DNA of 19,323 bases from assembly GCA_003694775.1 (NCBI GenBank), contig RFJV01000049.1:1-19323 (forward strand), in the 5' to 3' direction. Below, piece by piece: positions 1 to 6,221 of this stretch. This stretch comes from Chloroflexota bacterium. Lineage in GTDB: Bacteria > Chloroflexota > Anaerolineae > 4572-78 > J111. How positions within the stretch are numbered: the first letter of the stretch is position 1; every line of letters starts with the position of its first letter. Under the pieces are notes generated by a model, which saw only the letters and a program-made list of their open reading frames with translations, made no database searches and was not told where the DNA came from. Both the position numbers and the translations under genes were made by a program.

Positions 1-44
1 GCGCTTCAGCGTCCTTCGCTCATGTGTAAAACAAGTGCTTATTA

Positions 45-76
45 TTGTAAGGGCGACCGGCCGGTCGCCCTTACAA
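45..76. repeat. Perfect 32-bp palindrome (REP-like element)
   Basis: Two 16-bp arms (TTGTAAGGGCGACCGG and its exact reverse complement) meet with no spacer. RNA from either strand would fold back, although the centre would have to open to form a loop. A related motif, GTAGGGCGGC...GCCGCCCTAC, lies between acs and the symporter small-subunit gene at 10305-10330. This suggests a dispersed GTA(A)GGGCG...CGCCC(T)TAC repeat family. It lacks a poly-T tract, so it is not an obvious terminator. Confidence 0.85.
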
Positions 77-99
77 AGCACGCGTACGATACATGAGCC

Positions 100-153
100 A
101 AACGCAAAACGTAATCCGTAATTTTCCGTCCTTACGGGTTACGTTTTACGTTT
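100..153. repeat. Long imperfect inverted repeat with 7-bp sub-units
   Basis: The arms at 100-121 and 132-153 are 22 bp long, match at 20 positions and are separated by 10 bases. Read on the minus strand, the arm at 132-153 is built of diverged heptamers (AAACGTA, AAACGTA, ACCCGTA). This resembles the heptamer array in the hrcA-grpE spacer. Function is unknown; it is probably an intergenic repeat element. Confidence 0.75.
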
Positions 154-175
154 GATTGTCGAAAAAATGACCGGG

Positions 176-198
176 GACGCAGTCGTCTCGACTGCATC
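176..198. repeat. Short hairpin (GCAGTCG-TCT-CGACTGC)
   Basis: A perfect 7-bp stem at 179-185 and 189-195 closes a 3-base loop. Two more pairs can form outside it after one mismatch. No gene or T-tract is attached. Confidence 0.5.
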
Positions 199-248
199 GT
201 GTTCTATTCGTGGATGGCTGAACAGTTACGAAAATCGGGTGATTTATG

Positions 249-306
249 CACCGCAAAGGCGCAGAGCGCGCAAAGTGACAGCAAAATTTCTTTTTTCTCT
301 GCGGTG
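249..306. repeat. Inverted repeat CACCGCAAAG / CTCTGCGGTG
   Basis: The 10-bp arms at 249-258 and 297-306 match at 9 of 10 positions around a 38-base centre that contains further GCGCAGAG/GCGCAAAG pieces. Repeats of this CGCAGAG kind are, from memory, common between genes in some Chloroflexota and other bacteria. No coding function is seen. Confidence 0.45.
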
Positions 307-353
307 AAATATGCGTTGCTGCGTGAATGTTCCAGACACTGCTGAATGGACAC

Positions 354-389
354 AAAAAATGCGGCGCACTAGAAAAAGTGCGCCGCATT
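354..389 (-). terminator. Rho-independent terminator of the hrcA-grpE-dnaK-dnaJ operon
   Basis: On the minus strand a perfect 12-bp stem (AATGCGGCGCAC / GTGCGCCGCATT) with an 8-base T-rich loop is followed directly by a run of T. It starts two bases after the dnaJ stop codon, which is the expected place for the end of the heat-shock transcript. Confidence 0.92.
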
Positions 390-391
390 CT

Positions 392-1534
392 TTACACTCC
401 CAGCGCTTCGCGGATGCGGTCGAAGAAGCTTTTTTCCTTCTGGGGGACCACTTCCCGGTCCAGGGTTTTGCCCAGCTCCAGAAGCAGGTCCCGCTGGTAG
501 GGGGTCAGGTTGGTGGGGGTCCGCACCTGGATGGTGACCACCTGGTCGCCGCGGCCGGCGGTACTGCCGTCGCGGCGCAGGCGAGGCGCACCGTGTCCTT
601 TCAGACGGATGGTGTCGCCGGTCTGGGTGCCGGCGGGGATGGTCATCATGACCTTGCCGTCAAGGGTAGGCACTTCCACCTCATCGCCCAGGGCGGCCTG
701 GGTGATGTTGATAGCCAGCTCCAGGTGGATGGTATCGTCCTGCCGGCGGAAGTAGGGATGGGGCTTTACCCGGATAACGACATACAGGTTGCCGGGCGGT
801 CCGCCGTTCAGGCCGCTTTCGCCCTCGCCGGTCAGCCGGATTTGGGTGCCGTTGTCCACGCCCGGCGGCACTTTTACTGCCAGCCGGCGGGTGCGCACCA
901 CCTGCCCCCGTCCGTGACATTCCTTGCAGGGCGTGGTGATGATTTCTCCCCGGCCCTGACAGCGCGGGCAGGTGCCAATATTGATGAAGAAGCCGCTCTG
1001 CCGGCGAATTTCGCCCGTGCCGTTGCACTCCGGACAGCGGATGGGGCTGGTGCCGGGTTCCACGCCGCTTCCGGTACAGGTAGGGCAGGTCTCCTGGCGC
1101 GGAATTTCTATTTCCTTCTCCACGCCGAAGATGGCCTCTTCAAACTCCAGGGTCATCTCGTAGCGCAGGTCGGCCCCGCGACGCGGACTGCGGGCGTGCC
1201 GGCGGGCGCGCCCGCCAAAACCGCCAAAACTGCCAAAGACCTCTTCAAAGATTTCAAAGGGGTCGCGGAAGCCAAAGCCAAAGCCATCGAAGCCGGTGGC
1301 GCCGGCCCCACCCAGACCGGCATGCCCAAAGCGGTCGTACATGCTCCGCTTCTCGTCGTCCGAGAGCACCTGGTAGGCTTCGTTGACCTCCTTGAATTTG
1401 GCCTCGGCGTCCGGTTCCTGGCTGACGTCCGGGTGATACTTCCGGGCCAGACGGCGGTACGCTTTTTTGATTTCTTCTTTACTGGCCGTTCTGGGAACGC
1501 CCAGAATCTCGTAGTAATCCCGATTAGTGCTCAT
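392..1534 (-). CDS. dnaJ: Chaperone protein DnaJ (Hsp40)
   Basis: This is a 380-residue class I J-protein. It delivers unfolded substrates to DnaK and stimulates its ATPase in the cytoplasm. The N-terminal J domain (about 5-70) has the essential HPD at 34-36. A Gly/Phe-rich linker follows (about 72-110). Four CxxCxGxG zinc-binding repeats are intact, at 150-157, 167-174, 189-196 and 203-210, and the C-terminal substrate-binding region completes the family's normal length. It is the last gene of the operon, starting 11 bases after dnaK, and a strong terminator follows at once. The ribosome binding site is weak, so translation may be coupled to dnaK. Identification is secure; a CbpA-type protein is excluded because the zinc fingers are present. 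Confidence 0.97.
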   Translation of the reverse strand: MSTNRDYYEILGVPRTASKEEIKKAYRRLARKYHPDVSQEPDAEAKFKEVNEAYQVLSDDEKRSMYDRFGHAGLGGAGATGFDGFGFGFRDPFEIFEEVFGSFGGFGGRARRHARSPRRGADLRYEMTLEFEEAIFGVEKEIEIPRQETCPTCTGSGVEPGTSPIRCPECNGTGEIRRQSGFFINIGTCPRCQGRGEIITTPCKECHGRGQVVRTRRLAVKVPPGVDNGTQIRLTGEGESGLNGGPPGNLYVVIRVKPHPYFRRQDDTIHLELAINITQAALGDEVEVPTLDGKVMMTIPAGTQTGDTIRLKGHGAPRLRRDGSTAGRGDQVVTIQVRTPTNLTPYQRDLLLELGKTLDREVVPQKEKSFFDRIREALGV

Positions 1535-1545
1535 AAGCCGCTCTT

Positions 1546-3438
1546 CTAACTGGCTTCGGTGTATTCACCTTCCACCACGTCTTCATCGTCCGGGCCTGGC
1601 GCGCCGCCGTCTCCCTTGCCGGTGGCGGGTCCGGCCTGACCGTACATTTGCTCGCCAATCTTCTGGATGGTGCGGTTCAGTTCTTCGACCGCCCGGTCAA
1701 TGGCTTCCAGGTCGTCTGTCTCTAGCGTTTTCTTGAGGGCCTCAAGCTTCTCTTCAATCTCGGCCTTCAGGTCGGCGGAGATTTTATCGCCCTGTTCCCG
1801 CAGAGTTTTTTCCACGGCAAAAATCAGGTTGTCGGCCCGGTTGCGGGTTTCGACCTGCTTCTTGCGGCGTTCGTCCTCTGCGCGGTGCTTTTCCGCTTCT
1901 TTGACCATGCGCTCGATTTCTTCATCCGACAGGCCGCTGGAGGGCATAATCTTCATGCTCTGGGCCTTGCCGGTGGCCTTGTCCTGAGCGGTGACGTGCA
2001 GGATGCCGTTGGCGTCGATATCGAACGTGACCTCAATCTGGGGAATACCCCGCGGCGCGGGAGGAATGCCGTCGAGAATGAATTTCCCCAGACTCTTGTT
2101 GTCGGCGGCCATGGGGCGTTCGCCCTGCACCACGTGAATTTCCACCTGGGTCTGGTTGTCACTGGCGGTGGAGAAAATCTGGCTCTTCTTGGTGGGGATG
2201 GTGGTGTTCCGCTCGATGAGCGGTGTGGCCACCCCGCCCAGGGTTTCGATGCTGAGGGTCAGCGGGGTCACGTCGAGCAGGAGCACATCCTTGACCTCGC
2301 CGCCCAGCACCCCGGCCTGGATGGCCGCGCCGATGGCCACCACCTCGTCGGGGTTCACGCCCCGGTGCGGCTCCTTGCCGAACAGCTTGCGCACCGCTTC
2401 CTGCACCGCGGGCATACGGGTCTGTCCGCCCACCAGCACCACCTCATCAATATCGCTGACACTCAGACCGGCGTCCTTGAGTGCGGCCCGGCACGGCTCC
2501 AGCGAGCGGGTAATCAGGTCGTCGACCAACTGCTCCAGGCGGGAGCGGGTCAGGGTCATGGTCAGGTGTTTGGGGCCGGAGGCGTCGGCGGTGATGAAGG
2601 GCAGGTTGATTTCGGTTTGCTGGGTGGTAGACAGCTCGATTTTGGCCTTTTCCGCGGCTTCCTTGAGCCGCTGGAGGGCCTGTTCATCCTGGCGCAGGTC
2701 GATGCCTTCCTGCTTCTGGAATTCGTCGGCCACGTAGTCGATGATTTTGCGGTCGAAGTCGTCGCCGCCGAGGAAGGTGTCGCCGTTGGTGGCCTTGACC
2801 TCAAACACGCCATCGCCCACATCGAGGATGGAGATATCGAACGTCCCGCCGCCCAGGTCGTACACGGCAATCCGTTCCTCGCTCTTCCTGTCCAGGCCGT
2901 AAGCCAGCGAGGAGGCGGTTGGTTCGTTGATGATGCGGAGCACTTCCAGCCCGGCGATTTTCCCGGCGTCCTTGGTGGCCTGGCGCTGGCTGTCGTTAAA
3001 ATAAGCCGGCACCGTAATGACGGCCTGAGTGACCGGTTCGCCCAGATAGGCTTCGGCGTCTTGCTTCAGCTTCTGCAGAATCATGGCGCTGATTTCCGGG
3101 GGCGAGTATTCCTTGCCGCCCATCACCACCCGCACGTCACCGTTGGGGGCTTCGCGGACCTCGTACGGCACCACCTTCATAGCCCGCTGAACCTCCGGGT
3201 CGCTGAACTTGCGGCCCATAAAGCGCTTTACGGAAAAGATGGTGTTCTTGGGGTTGGTAATGGCCTGCCGCTTGGCGACCTGCCCGACCATCCGCTCCCC
3301 GGTTTTGGGGTTGATAGCGACCACGGAGGGGGTGGTGCGACTGCCTTCGGCATTGGGGATGATGACCGGCTCGCCGCCTTCCATCACCGCCATTGCCGAG
3401 TTGGTTGTACCCAGGTCGATTCCGATAATTTTGCCCAT
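1546..3438 (-). CDS. dnaK: Molecular chaperone DnaK (Hsp70)
   Basis: This is a 630-residue ATP-dependent cytoplasmic chaperone that binds exposed hydrophobic peptides and cycles with DnaJ and GrpE. Visible landmarks are phosphate-1 loop GIDLGTTNS (6-14), the catalytic lysine region with K71, phosphate-2 DLGGGTFD (194-201), the interdomain linker DVLLLD (384-389), the beta-sandwich substrate domain, a helical lid, and an acidic disordered tail ending in a Gly/Asp/Glu-rich stretch. The region around residues 75-105 aligns without a gap to E. coli DnaK, so this is the insert-containing form typical of Gram-negative bacteria, although the operon is controlled by the HrcA/CIRCE system. An AGGAG ribosome binding site at 3451-3455 supports the start. 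The grpE stop is 30 bases upstream. Confidence 0.98.
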   Translation of the reverse strand: MGKIIGIDLGTTNSAMAVMEGGEPVIIPNAEGSRTTPSVVAINPKTGERMVGQVAKRQAITNPKNTIFSVKRFMGRKFSDPEVQRAMKVVPYEVREAPNGDVRVVMGGKEYSPPEISAMILQKLKQDAEAYLGEPVTQAVITVPAYFNDSQRQATKDAGKIAGLEVLRIINEPTASSLAYGLDRKSEERIAVYDLGGGTFDISILDVGDGVFEVKATNGDTFLGGDDFDRKIIDYVADEFQKQEGIDLRQDEQALQRLKEAAEKAKIELSTTQQTEINLPFITADASGPKHLTMTLTRSRLEQLVDDLITRSLEPCRAALKDAGLSVSDIDEVVLVGGQTRMPAVQEAVRKLFGKEPHRGVNPDEVVAIGAAIQAGVLGGEVKDVLLLDVTPLTLSIETLGGVATPLIERNTTIPTKKSQIFSTASDNQTQVEIHVVQGERPMAADNKSLGKFILDGIPPAPRGIPQIEVTFDIDANGILHVTAQDKATGKAQSMKIMPSSGLSDEEIERMVKEAEKHRAEDERRKKQVETRNRADNLIFAVEKTLREQGDKISADLKAEIEEKLEALKKTLETDDLEAIDRAVEELNRTIQKIGEQMYGQAGPATGKGDGGAPGPDDEDVVEGEYTEAS

Positions 3439-3468
3439 AATGTCTGTTCACTCCTGCGGATGAATAAA

Positions 3469-4161
3469 TTACCTGGCAACCCGCACCAGCGCCGGGCGGA
3501 GGACGCGGTTGCCAATCTGGTAGCCTTTACGAACTTCGGCGATAATTTCGCCTTCTTCGTGCTCTTCGCTGTCTTCGTGGCTGATGGCCTCGTGGAAGTT
3601 CGGGTCGAACTGCCCTTCGGTGTTGATGGGCATTACGTTCTGGTCTTCCAGTATCTTGTTCAGTTTACGCTGGACCAGCCGGAACCCTTCAACCCAGCCC
3701 AGCACCTGCCCTTCCAGGTCCTGGGGGACGTTCTGGAAAGCCAGGTCCAGGTCGTCCAGGGCGCTGATGACGCCTTCCAGCACCTCGGCCTTGATGCGGT
3801 CGCGGGTGAGCTTCATCTGCTCTTCCTGGCGACGTTTGAAGTTTGCCAGTTCTGCCGCGGCTCTCTGCCAGCCTTCCAGGTTGCGGGCGGCTTCCTGGCG
3901 CGCCTGCTCCAACTGCTCTTCCAGGCTGGGTTCCGGCGGTGCTTCCGGCTCGGCGGGCGCTTCGCCGGATTCGGCCTCTGCCGCCGGCTGGGCTTCTTCG
4001 GTTGATGTCTTTGCCGGCGCGTCCACGCCGTTGGGAGATTCTACCGGTTCGGTCGCCGGCTGTTCGGGTGTTTCTGCCGCTTCCGATGCCTCCACAGGTT
4101 TGCTTTCTTCATTGGTTGCTGGCGGAGTTGGCTTCTGTTCTGTCTTCTTTTTTCTTGCCAT
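3469..4161 (-). CDS. grpE: Nucleotide exchange factor GrpE
   Basis: This 230-residue protein releases ADP from DnaK and acts as a cytoplasmic dimer. The first 75 or so residues are low-complexity, rich in Pro, Glu, Ala and Thr, and make it longer than the usual family length of about 180-200. A long coiled-coil helix follows (about 80-125) with the motif ELANFKRRQEEQ. The C-terminal beta domain carries family hallmarks DDLDLAF and GYQIGNRVLRPALV. A GAGGA ribosome binding site precedes the ATG. It is the second gene of the operon, separated from hrcA by a spacer packed with 7- and 8-bp repeats. The identification is firm; the disordered tail is the only unusual part. Confidence 0.96.
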   Translation of the reverse strand: MARKKKTEQKPTPPATNEESKPVEASEAAETPEQPATEPVESPNGVDAPAKTSTEEAQPAAEAESGEAPAEPEAPPEPSLEEQLEQARQEAARNLEGWQRAAAELANFKRRQEEQMKLTRDRIKAEVLEGVISALDDLDLAFQNVPQDLEGQVLGWVEGFRLVQRKLNKILEDQNVMPINTEGQFDPNFHEAISHEDSEEHEEGEIIAEVRKGYQIGNRVLRPALVRVAR

Positions 4162-4187
4162 CGCTTTCCTCTACGTTGTTAGTTGGT

Positions 4188-4251
4188 GAGTTTGGGAGTT
4201 GGAGAGTTGGAGAGTTAAGGAGTTAAAGAGTTGGAGAGTTGGAGAGTTATC
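4188..4251. repeat. 8-bp tandem array, consensus GAGTTGGA, 8 units
   Basis: Eight consecutive octamers in perfect register all begin with GAGTT: GAGTTTGG, GAGTTGGA, GAGTTGGA, GAGTTAAG, GAGTTAAA, GAGTTGGA, GAGTTGGA, GAGTTATC. The array lies in the hrcA-grpE spacer, inside the transcribed operon. Its TTGGAGA pieces are complementary to the TCTCCAA pieces of the neighbouring heptamer array. Confidence 0.9.
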
Positions 4252-4267
4252 GACTTCCAATCTCCAA
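4231..4267 (-). other. Predicted intra-operon hairpin spanning the two repeat arrays
   Basis: On the transcribed strand TTGGAGATTGGA can pair with TCCAA-C-TCTCCAA. This gives a 12-bp stem with one bulged C and a 12-base loop. It joins the heptamer array to the octamer array between hrcA and grpE. There is no T-tract, so an mRNA-processing or stability role is more plausible than termination. Folding is inferred, not calculated. Confidence 0.5.
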
Positions 4268-4307
4268 TCCCTAATCTCCAATCTCCAATCTCTAATCTCC
4301 AATCCCT
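4259..4307. repeat. 7-bp tandem array, consensus AATCTCC, 7 units
   Basis: Seven heptamers in register (AATCTCC, AATCCCT, AATCTCC, AATCTCC, AATCTCT, AATCTCC, AATCCCT) are followed by a partial unit, AATTTTC. The array runs into the hrcA stop codon (4306-4308), so its end forms the gene's last bases. Tandem heptamers between genes are best known from cyanobacteria (STRR elements), which is an analogy only. Confidence 0.9.
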
Positions 4308-5343
4308 AATTTTCACAGCCATACAGGTCGTACAGCAGGTCGCTCATCAAGCGGGACATATACCGCACAATCGACACGGCCCGTCCGTAGGTCATCCGCA
4401 CCGGGCCGACCACGCCCATTGCGCCGGTCAGCGAGTCGCCCACACCGTACCGCCCCAGCACAATGCTGACATCCGACAGCTCGCGCCACTGGCCTTCGCC
4501 GCCGATGATGATGTGTACGCCGCCTTCCTTGAGCACCCGTTCGACCAGCTGGTCGACCAGCCGGCGCTCTTCCAGTGCCCGGATGACCTGCTGGATACCT
4601 TCCTGCTGTTTGAATTCCGGCTGGTTCAGGATGTTCAGCAGGCCATCGTGGTAGATGTCACTGCTCCGGCGGGCGTCGATGCGCTGCATGGCACTGGATA
4701 CCACCTCACCCACCTGGGCGGTCAGGCCGGTCTGGTTGGGCAGAGAGGCGGCAATCCGGGAGGCCGTGGCCTGTGCCCACAGGTCGGTGAGCCGGCGGGC
4801 TGTCCGGTGCAGTTCATCCTGGCTCATGGCCTGGTCCAGGGTCAGTATCTGCTGTTTGACCGCCCCGCCCTGAAGCACCAGAATCAGCAGGGCCACATCT
4901 TCCTGGATAGAAATCAGCTCCAGGTGCTTCAGGCGGCACTGCTCGCTCTTGGGCGCGGTGACCAGCGAGGCGTTGCGGGTGGCGTTTGCCAGCACCGCCG
5001 CGCTCAGCTTCAGCCACTGGTCCAGCTCCAGGCGGGCCTGGTGGAACTGGTGGCTAATCATCCGCTGTTCTTCCGGCGACAGGTCGGTCTGCTCCATCAG
5101 CCGTTCGACAAAGTAGCGGTATCCCTGCTCGGTGGGTATCCGCCCGGCGGAGGTGTGCGGCTGGGTAAGGTAGCCCAACTGCTCCAGCAAGGCCATCTCG
5201 TTGCGCACGGTCGCCGAGCTGACTCCCAAATGGTACGTTTCCGAGATGGTCTTGGAGCTGACCGGCGCGGCGGTGCGGACGTACTCCTGAACCACCAGGC
5301 GCAGAATGATTTGTTGGCGTTGAGTCAGGTCTTTTCGGGCCAT
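4306..5343 (-). CDS. hrcA: Heat-inducible transcription repressor HrcA
   Basis: This 345-residue repressor binds CIRCE operators and holds down class I heat-shock genes until its GroEL-dependent folding is titrated by unfolded protein (family knowledge). The N-terminal winged helix is about residues 1-75, with characteristic SSKTISE, SSATVRNEM, LEQLGYL and HTSAGRIPT. A GAF-like HrcA core domain follows. Length is normal for the family. It is the first gene of the operon. A perfect CIRCE lies 14 bases upstream of the ATG, so the gene is almost certainly autoregulated. The Shine-Dalgarno sequence is weak (AGAAGA). The extreme C-terminus (GCEN) is encoded at the edge of a heptamer repeat array. 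Confidence 0.97.
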   Translation of the reverse strand: MARKDLTQRQQIILRLVVQEYVRTAAPVSSKTISETYHLGVSSATVRNEMALLEQLGYLTQPHTSAGRIPTEQGYRYFVERLMEQTDLSPEEQRMISHQFHQARLELDQWLKLSAAVLANATRNASLVTAPKSEQCRLKHLELISIQEDVALLILVLQGGAVKQQILTLDQAMSQDELHRTARRLTDLWAQATASRIAASLPNQTGLTAQVGEVVSSAMQRIDARRSSDIYHDGLLNILNQPEFKQQEGIQQVIRALEERRLVDQLVERVLKEGGVHIIIGGEGQWRELSDVSIVLGRYGVGDSLTGAMGVVGPVRMTYGRAVSIVRYMSRLMSDLLYDLYGCEN

Positions 5344-5356
5344 TTCTTCTGCCTTT

Positions 5357-5383
5357 TTAGCACTCTCAATACCAGAGTGCTAA
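5357..5383. promoter_or_regulatory. CIRCE operator (HrcA-binding inverted repeat)
   Basis: TTAGCACTC, a 9-base spacer (TCAATACCA) and GAGTGCTAA exactly match the published CIRCE consensus with no mismatch. It lies between the -10 box and the hrcA start codon, so bound HrcA would block initiation or early elongation. It is the only CIRCE in the window. Confidence 0.98.
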
Positions 5384-5395
5384 AAACCAGAAAAG

Positions 5396-5424
5396 ATGAT
5401 ACCATAAAGTCGGAGGGAAGTCAA
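5396..5424 (-). promoter_or_regulatory. Sigma-A-type promoter of hrcA-grpE-dnaK-dnaJ
   Basis: On the minus strand TTGACT (5419-5424) and TATCAT (5396-5401) are separated by exactly 17 bases; each box matches consensus at 5 of 6 positions. The expected start point, near 5389, lies just upstream of the CIRCE. This is the standard arrangement for HrcA-controlled operons. Confidence 0.85.
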
Positions 5425-5445
5425 ACAGAACTGTGGGGGAGGCCA

Positions 5446-6102
5446 TCATTCCGGCAGGTCAATCAAACCGGCCCGCACCGCGGCCAGAACTGCCTGTGCC
5501 CGGTTGGGTTGCTGGAGTTTGTTCAGGATATTTTTGGCGTGACTGCGGATAGTCTCTTCGCTGACCACTAACTGTTCGGCAATCTGGCGGTAGGTGGCCG
5601 GGGTGGCCATCAGCTTGAGGACCTCTGTTTCGCGGGGGGTCAGGTGCGGGAGCGGCGGCTCATCGGTTTGCTGGCGGCTCATCAGAGACAGCAGACGGCG
5701 GGCCAGGTTGGGATGCAGGTAAGCCTCTCCGCGCAGAACGGTGCGGATGGCCTCAATCAGGCCAGCCGGTTCGATGTTCTTGATAACGTACCCGTCTACC
5801 GAGCCGGTGAGCAACTGCAGAACACGGTCGTTCAGCTCCACGCCGGTCAGGATGAGCAGTTTGGCCTGGGGAGCCACGCGGCGCAGGGCCGGCACCGCGG
5901 CTTCGCCGTCCATTTTGGGCATCACAAAATCCAGCAGAATCAGGTCGGGCTGGAGCTGTTGGGCCAGGGCCACGGCTTCCAGACCGTTTTCTGCTTCGCC
6001 GACAATTTCAAAATCCGGTTCCAGATTCAGCACCATTGCCAGCCCTTTCCGGACCACGGCATGGTCATCAACAATAAGGATGCGCACCGATTGTGTGGTC
6101 AT
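5446..6102 (-). CDS. NarL/LiaR-family response regulator (receiver + LuxR-type HTH)
   Basis: This is a 218-residue transcription factor. The receiver domain (about 6-122) has acidic residues D12-D13, phospho-acceptor D58 in LILLDFVMP, switch T86 and conserved K108. The C-terminal LuxR-type helix-turn-helix (about 153-213) has LTPRETEVLKLM and the recognition region VSEETIRSHAKNIL. Phosphorylation by the kinase encoded upstream presumably promotes dimerisation and DNA binding. A GGAG site at 6109-6112 supports the start. The kinase gene ends 119 bases upstream on the same strand, and the gene precedes the heat-shock promoter. Its targets cannot be read from the sequence. It could act on the divergent acs operon, since the acetate-switch regulator CrbR is also LuxR-type, but this is speculation. 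Confidence 0.93.
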   Translation of the reverse strand: MTTQSVRILIVDDHAVVRKGLAMVLNLEPDFEIVGEAENGLEAVALAQQLQPDLILLDFVMPKMDGEAAVPALRRVAPQAKLLILTGVELNDRVLQLLTGSVDGYVIKNIEPAGLIEAIRTVLRGEAYLHPNLARRLLSLMSRQQTDEPPLPHLTPRETEVLKLMATPATYRQIAEQLVVSEETIRSHAKNILNKLQQPNRAQAVLAAVRAGLIDLPE

Positions 6103-6221
6103 CTGTTTCTCCGCTTTCCTGGAATAAGTTTGGAGCAGTAGGGACGTAAGAAGGATGGGATGTAAGTATTATCGCGGTATGGCATTATCGCCTTATCGCC
6201 CTACCGGAATATCGCAATATT
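6103..6221. other. Kinase-regulator spacer with repeated TATCGC motifs
   Basis: The 119-base gap contains four TATCGC copies (ATTATCGCGG, ATTATCGCC, TTATCGCC, ATATCGC) between about 6168 and 6208. They may be remnants of a short tandem array like the one in the hrcA-grpE spacer. No terminator or clear promoter is visible. Confidence 0.35.

Larger units (their letters stand above)
1..391. other. Gene-free spacer downstream of dnaJ
   Basis: No convincing coding frame occurs in these 391 bases. They contain four inverted repeats (45-76, 100-153, 176-198, 249-306) and the dnaJ terminator (354-389). The gene that would lie to the left is outside the window. Confidence 0.75.

Noticed and set aside
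311..1549. A 412-codon plus-strand frame opposite dnaJ
   Set aside because: It runs through the dnaJ terminator hairpin and the whole of dnaJ in antisense, with no ribosome binding site.
1885..4005. A 706-codon open frame on the plus strand opposite dnaK and grpE
   Set aside because: It is antisense to two certain genes, has no ribosome binding site or recognisable domain, and shows the Gly/His/Gln/Val-rich composition of a GC-rich shadow frame.
4188..4307. CRISPR array
   Set aside because: Units are only 7-8 bp and directly abutting, with no unique spacers and no cas genes.
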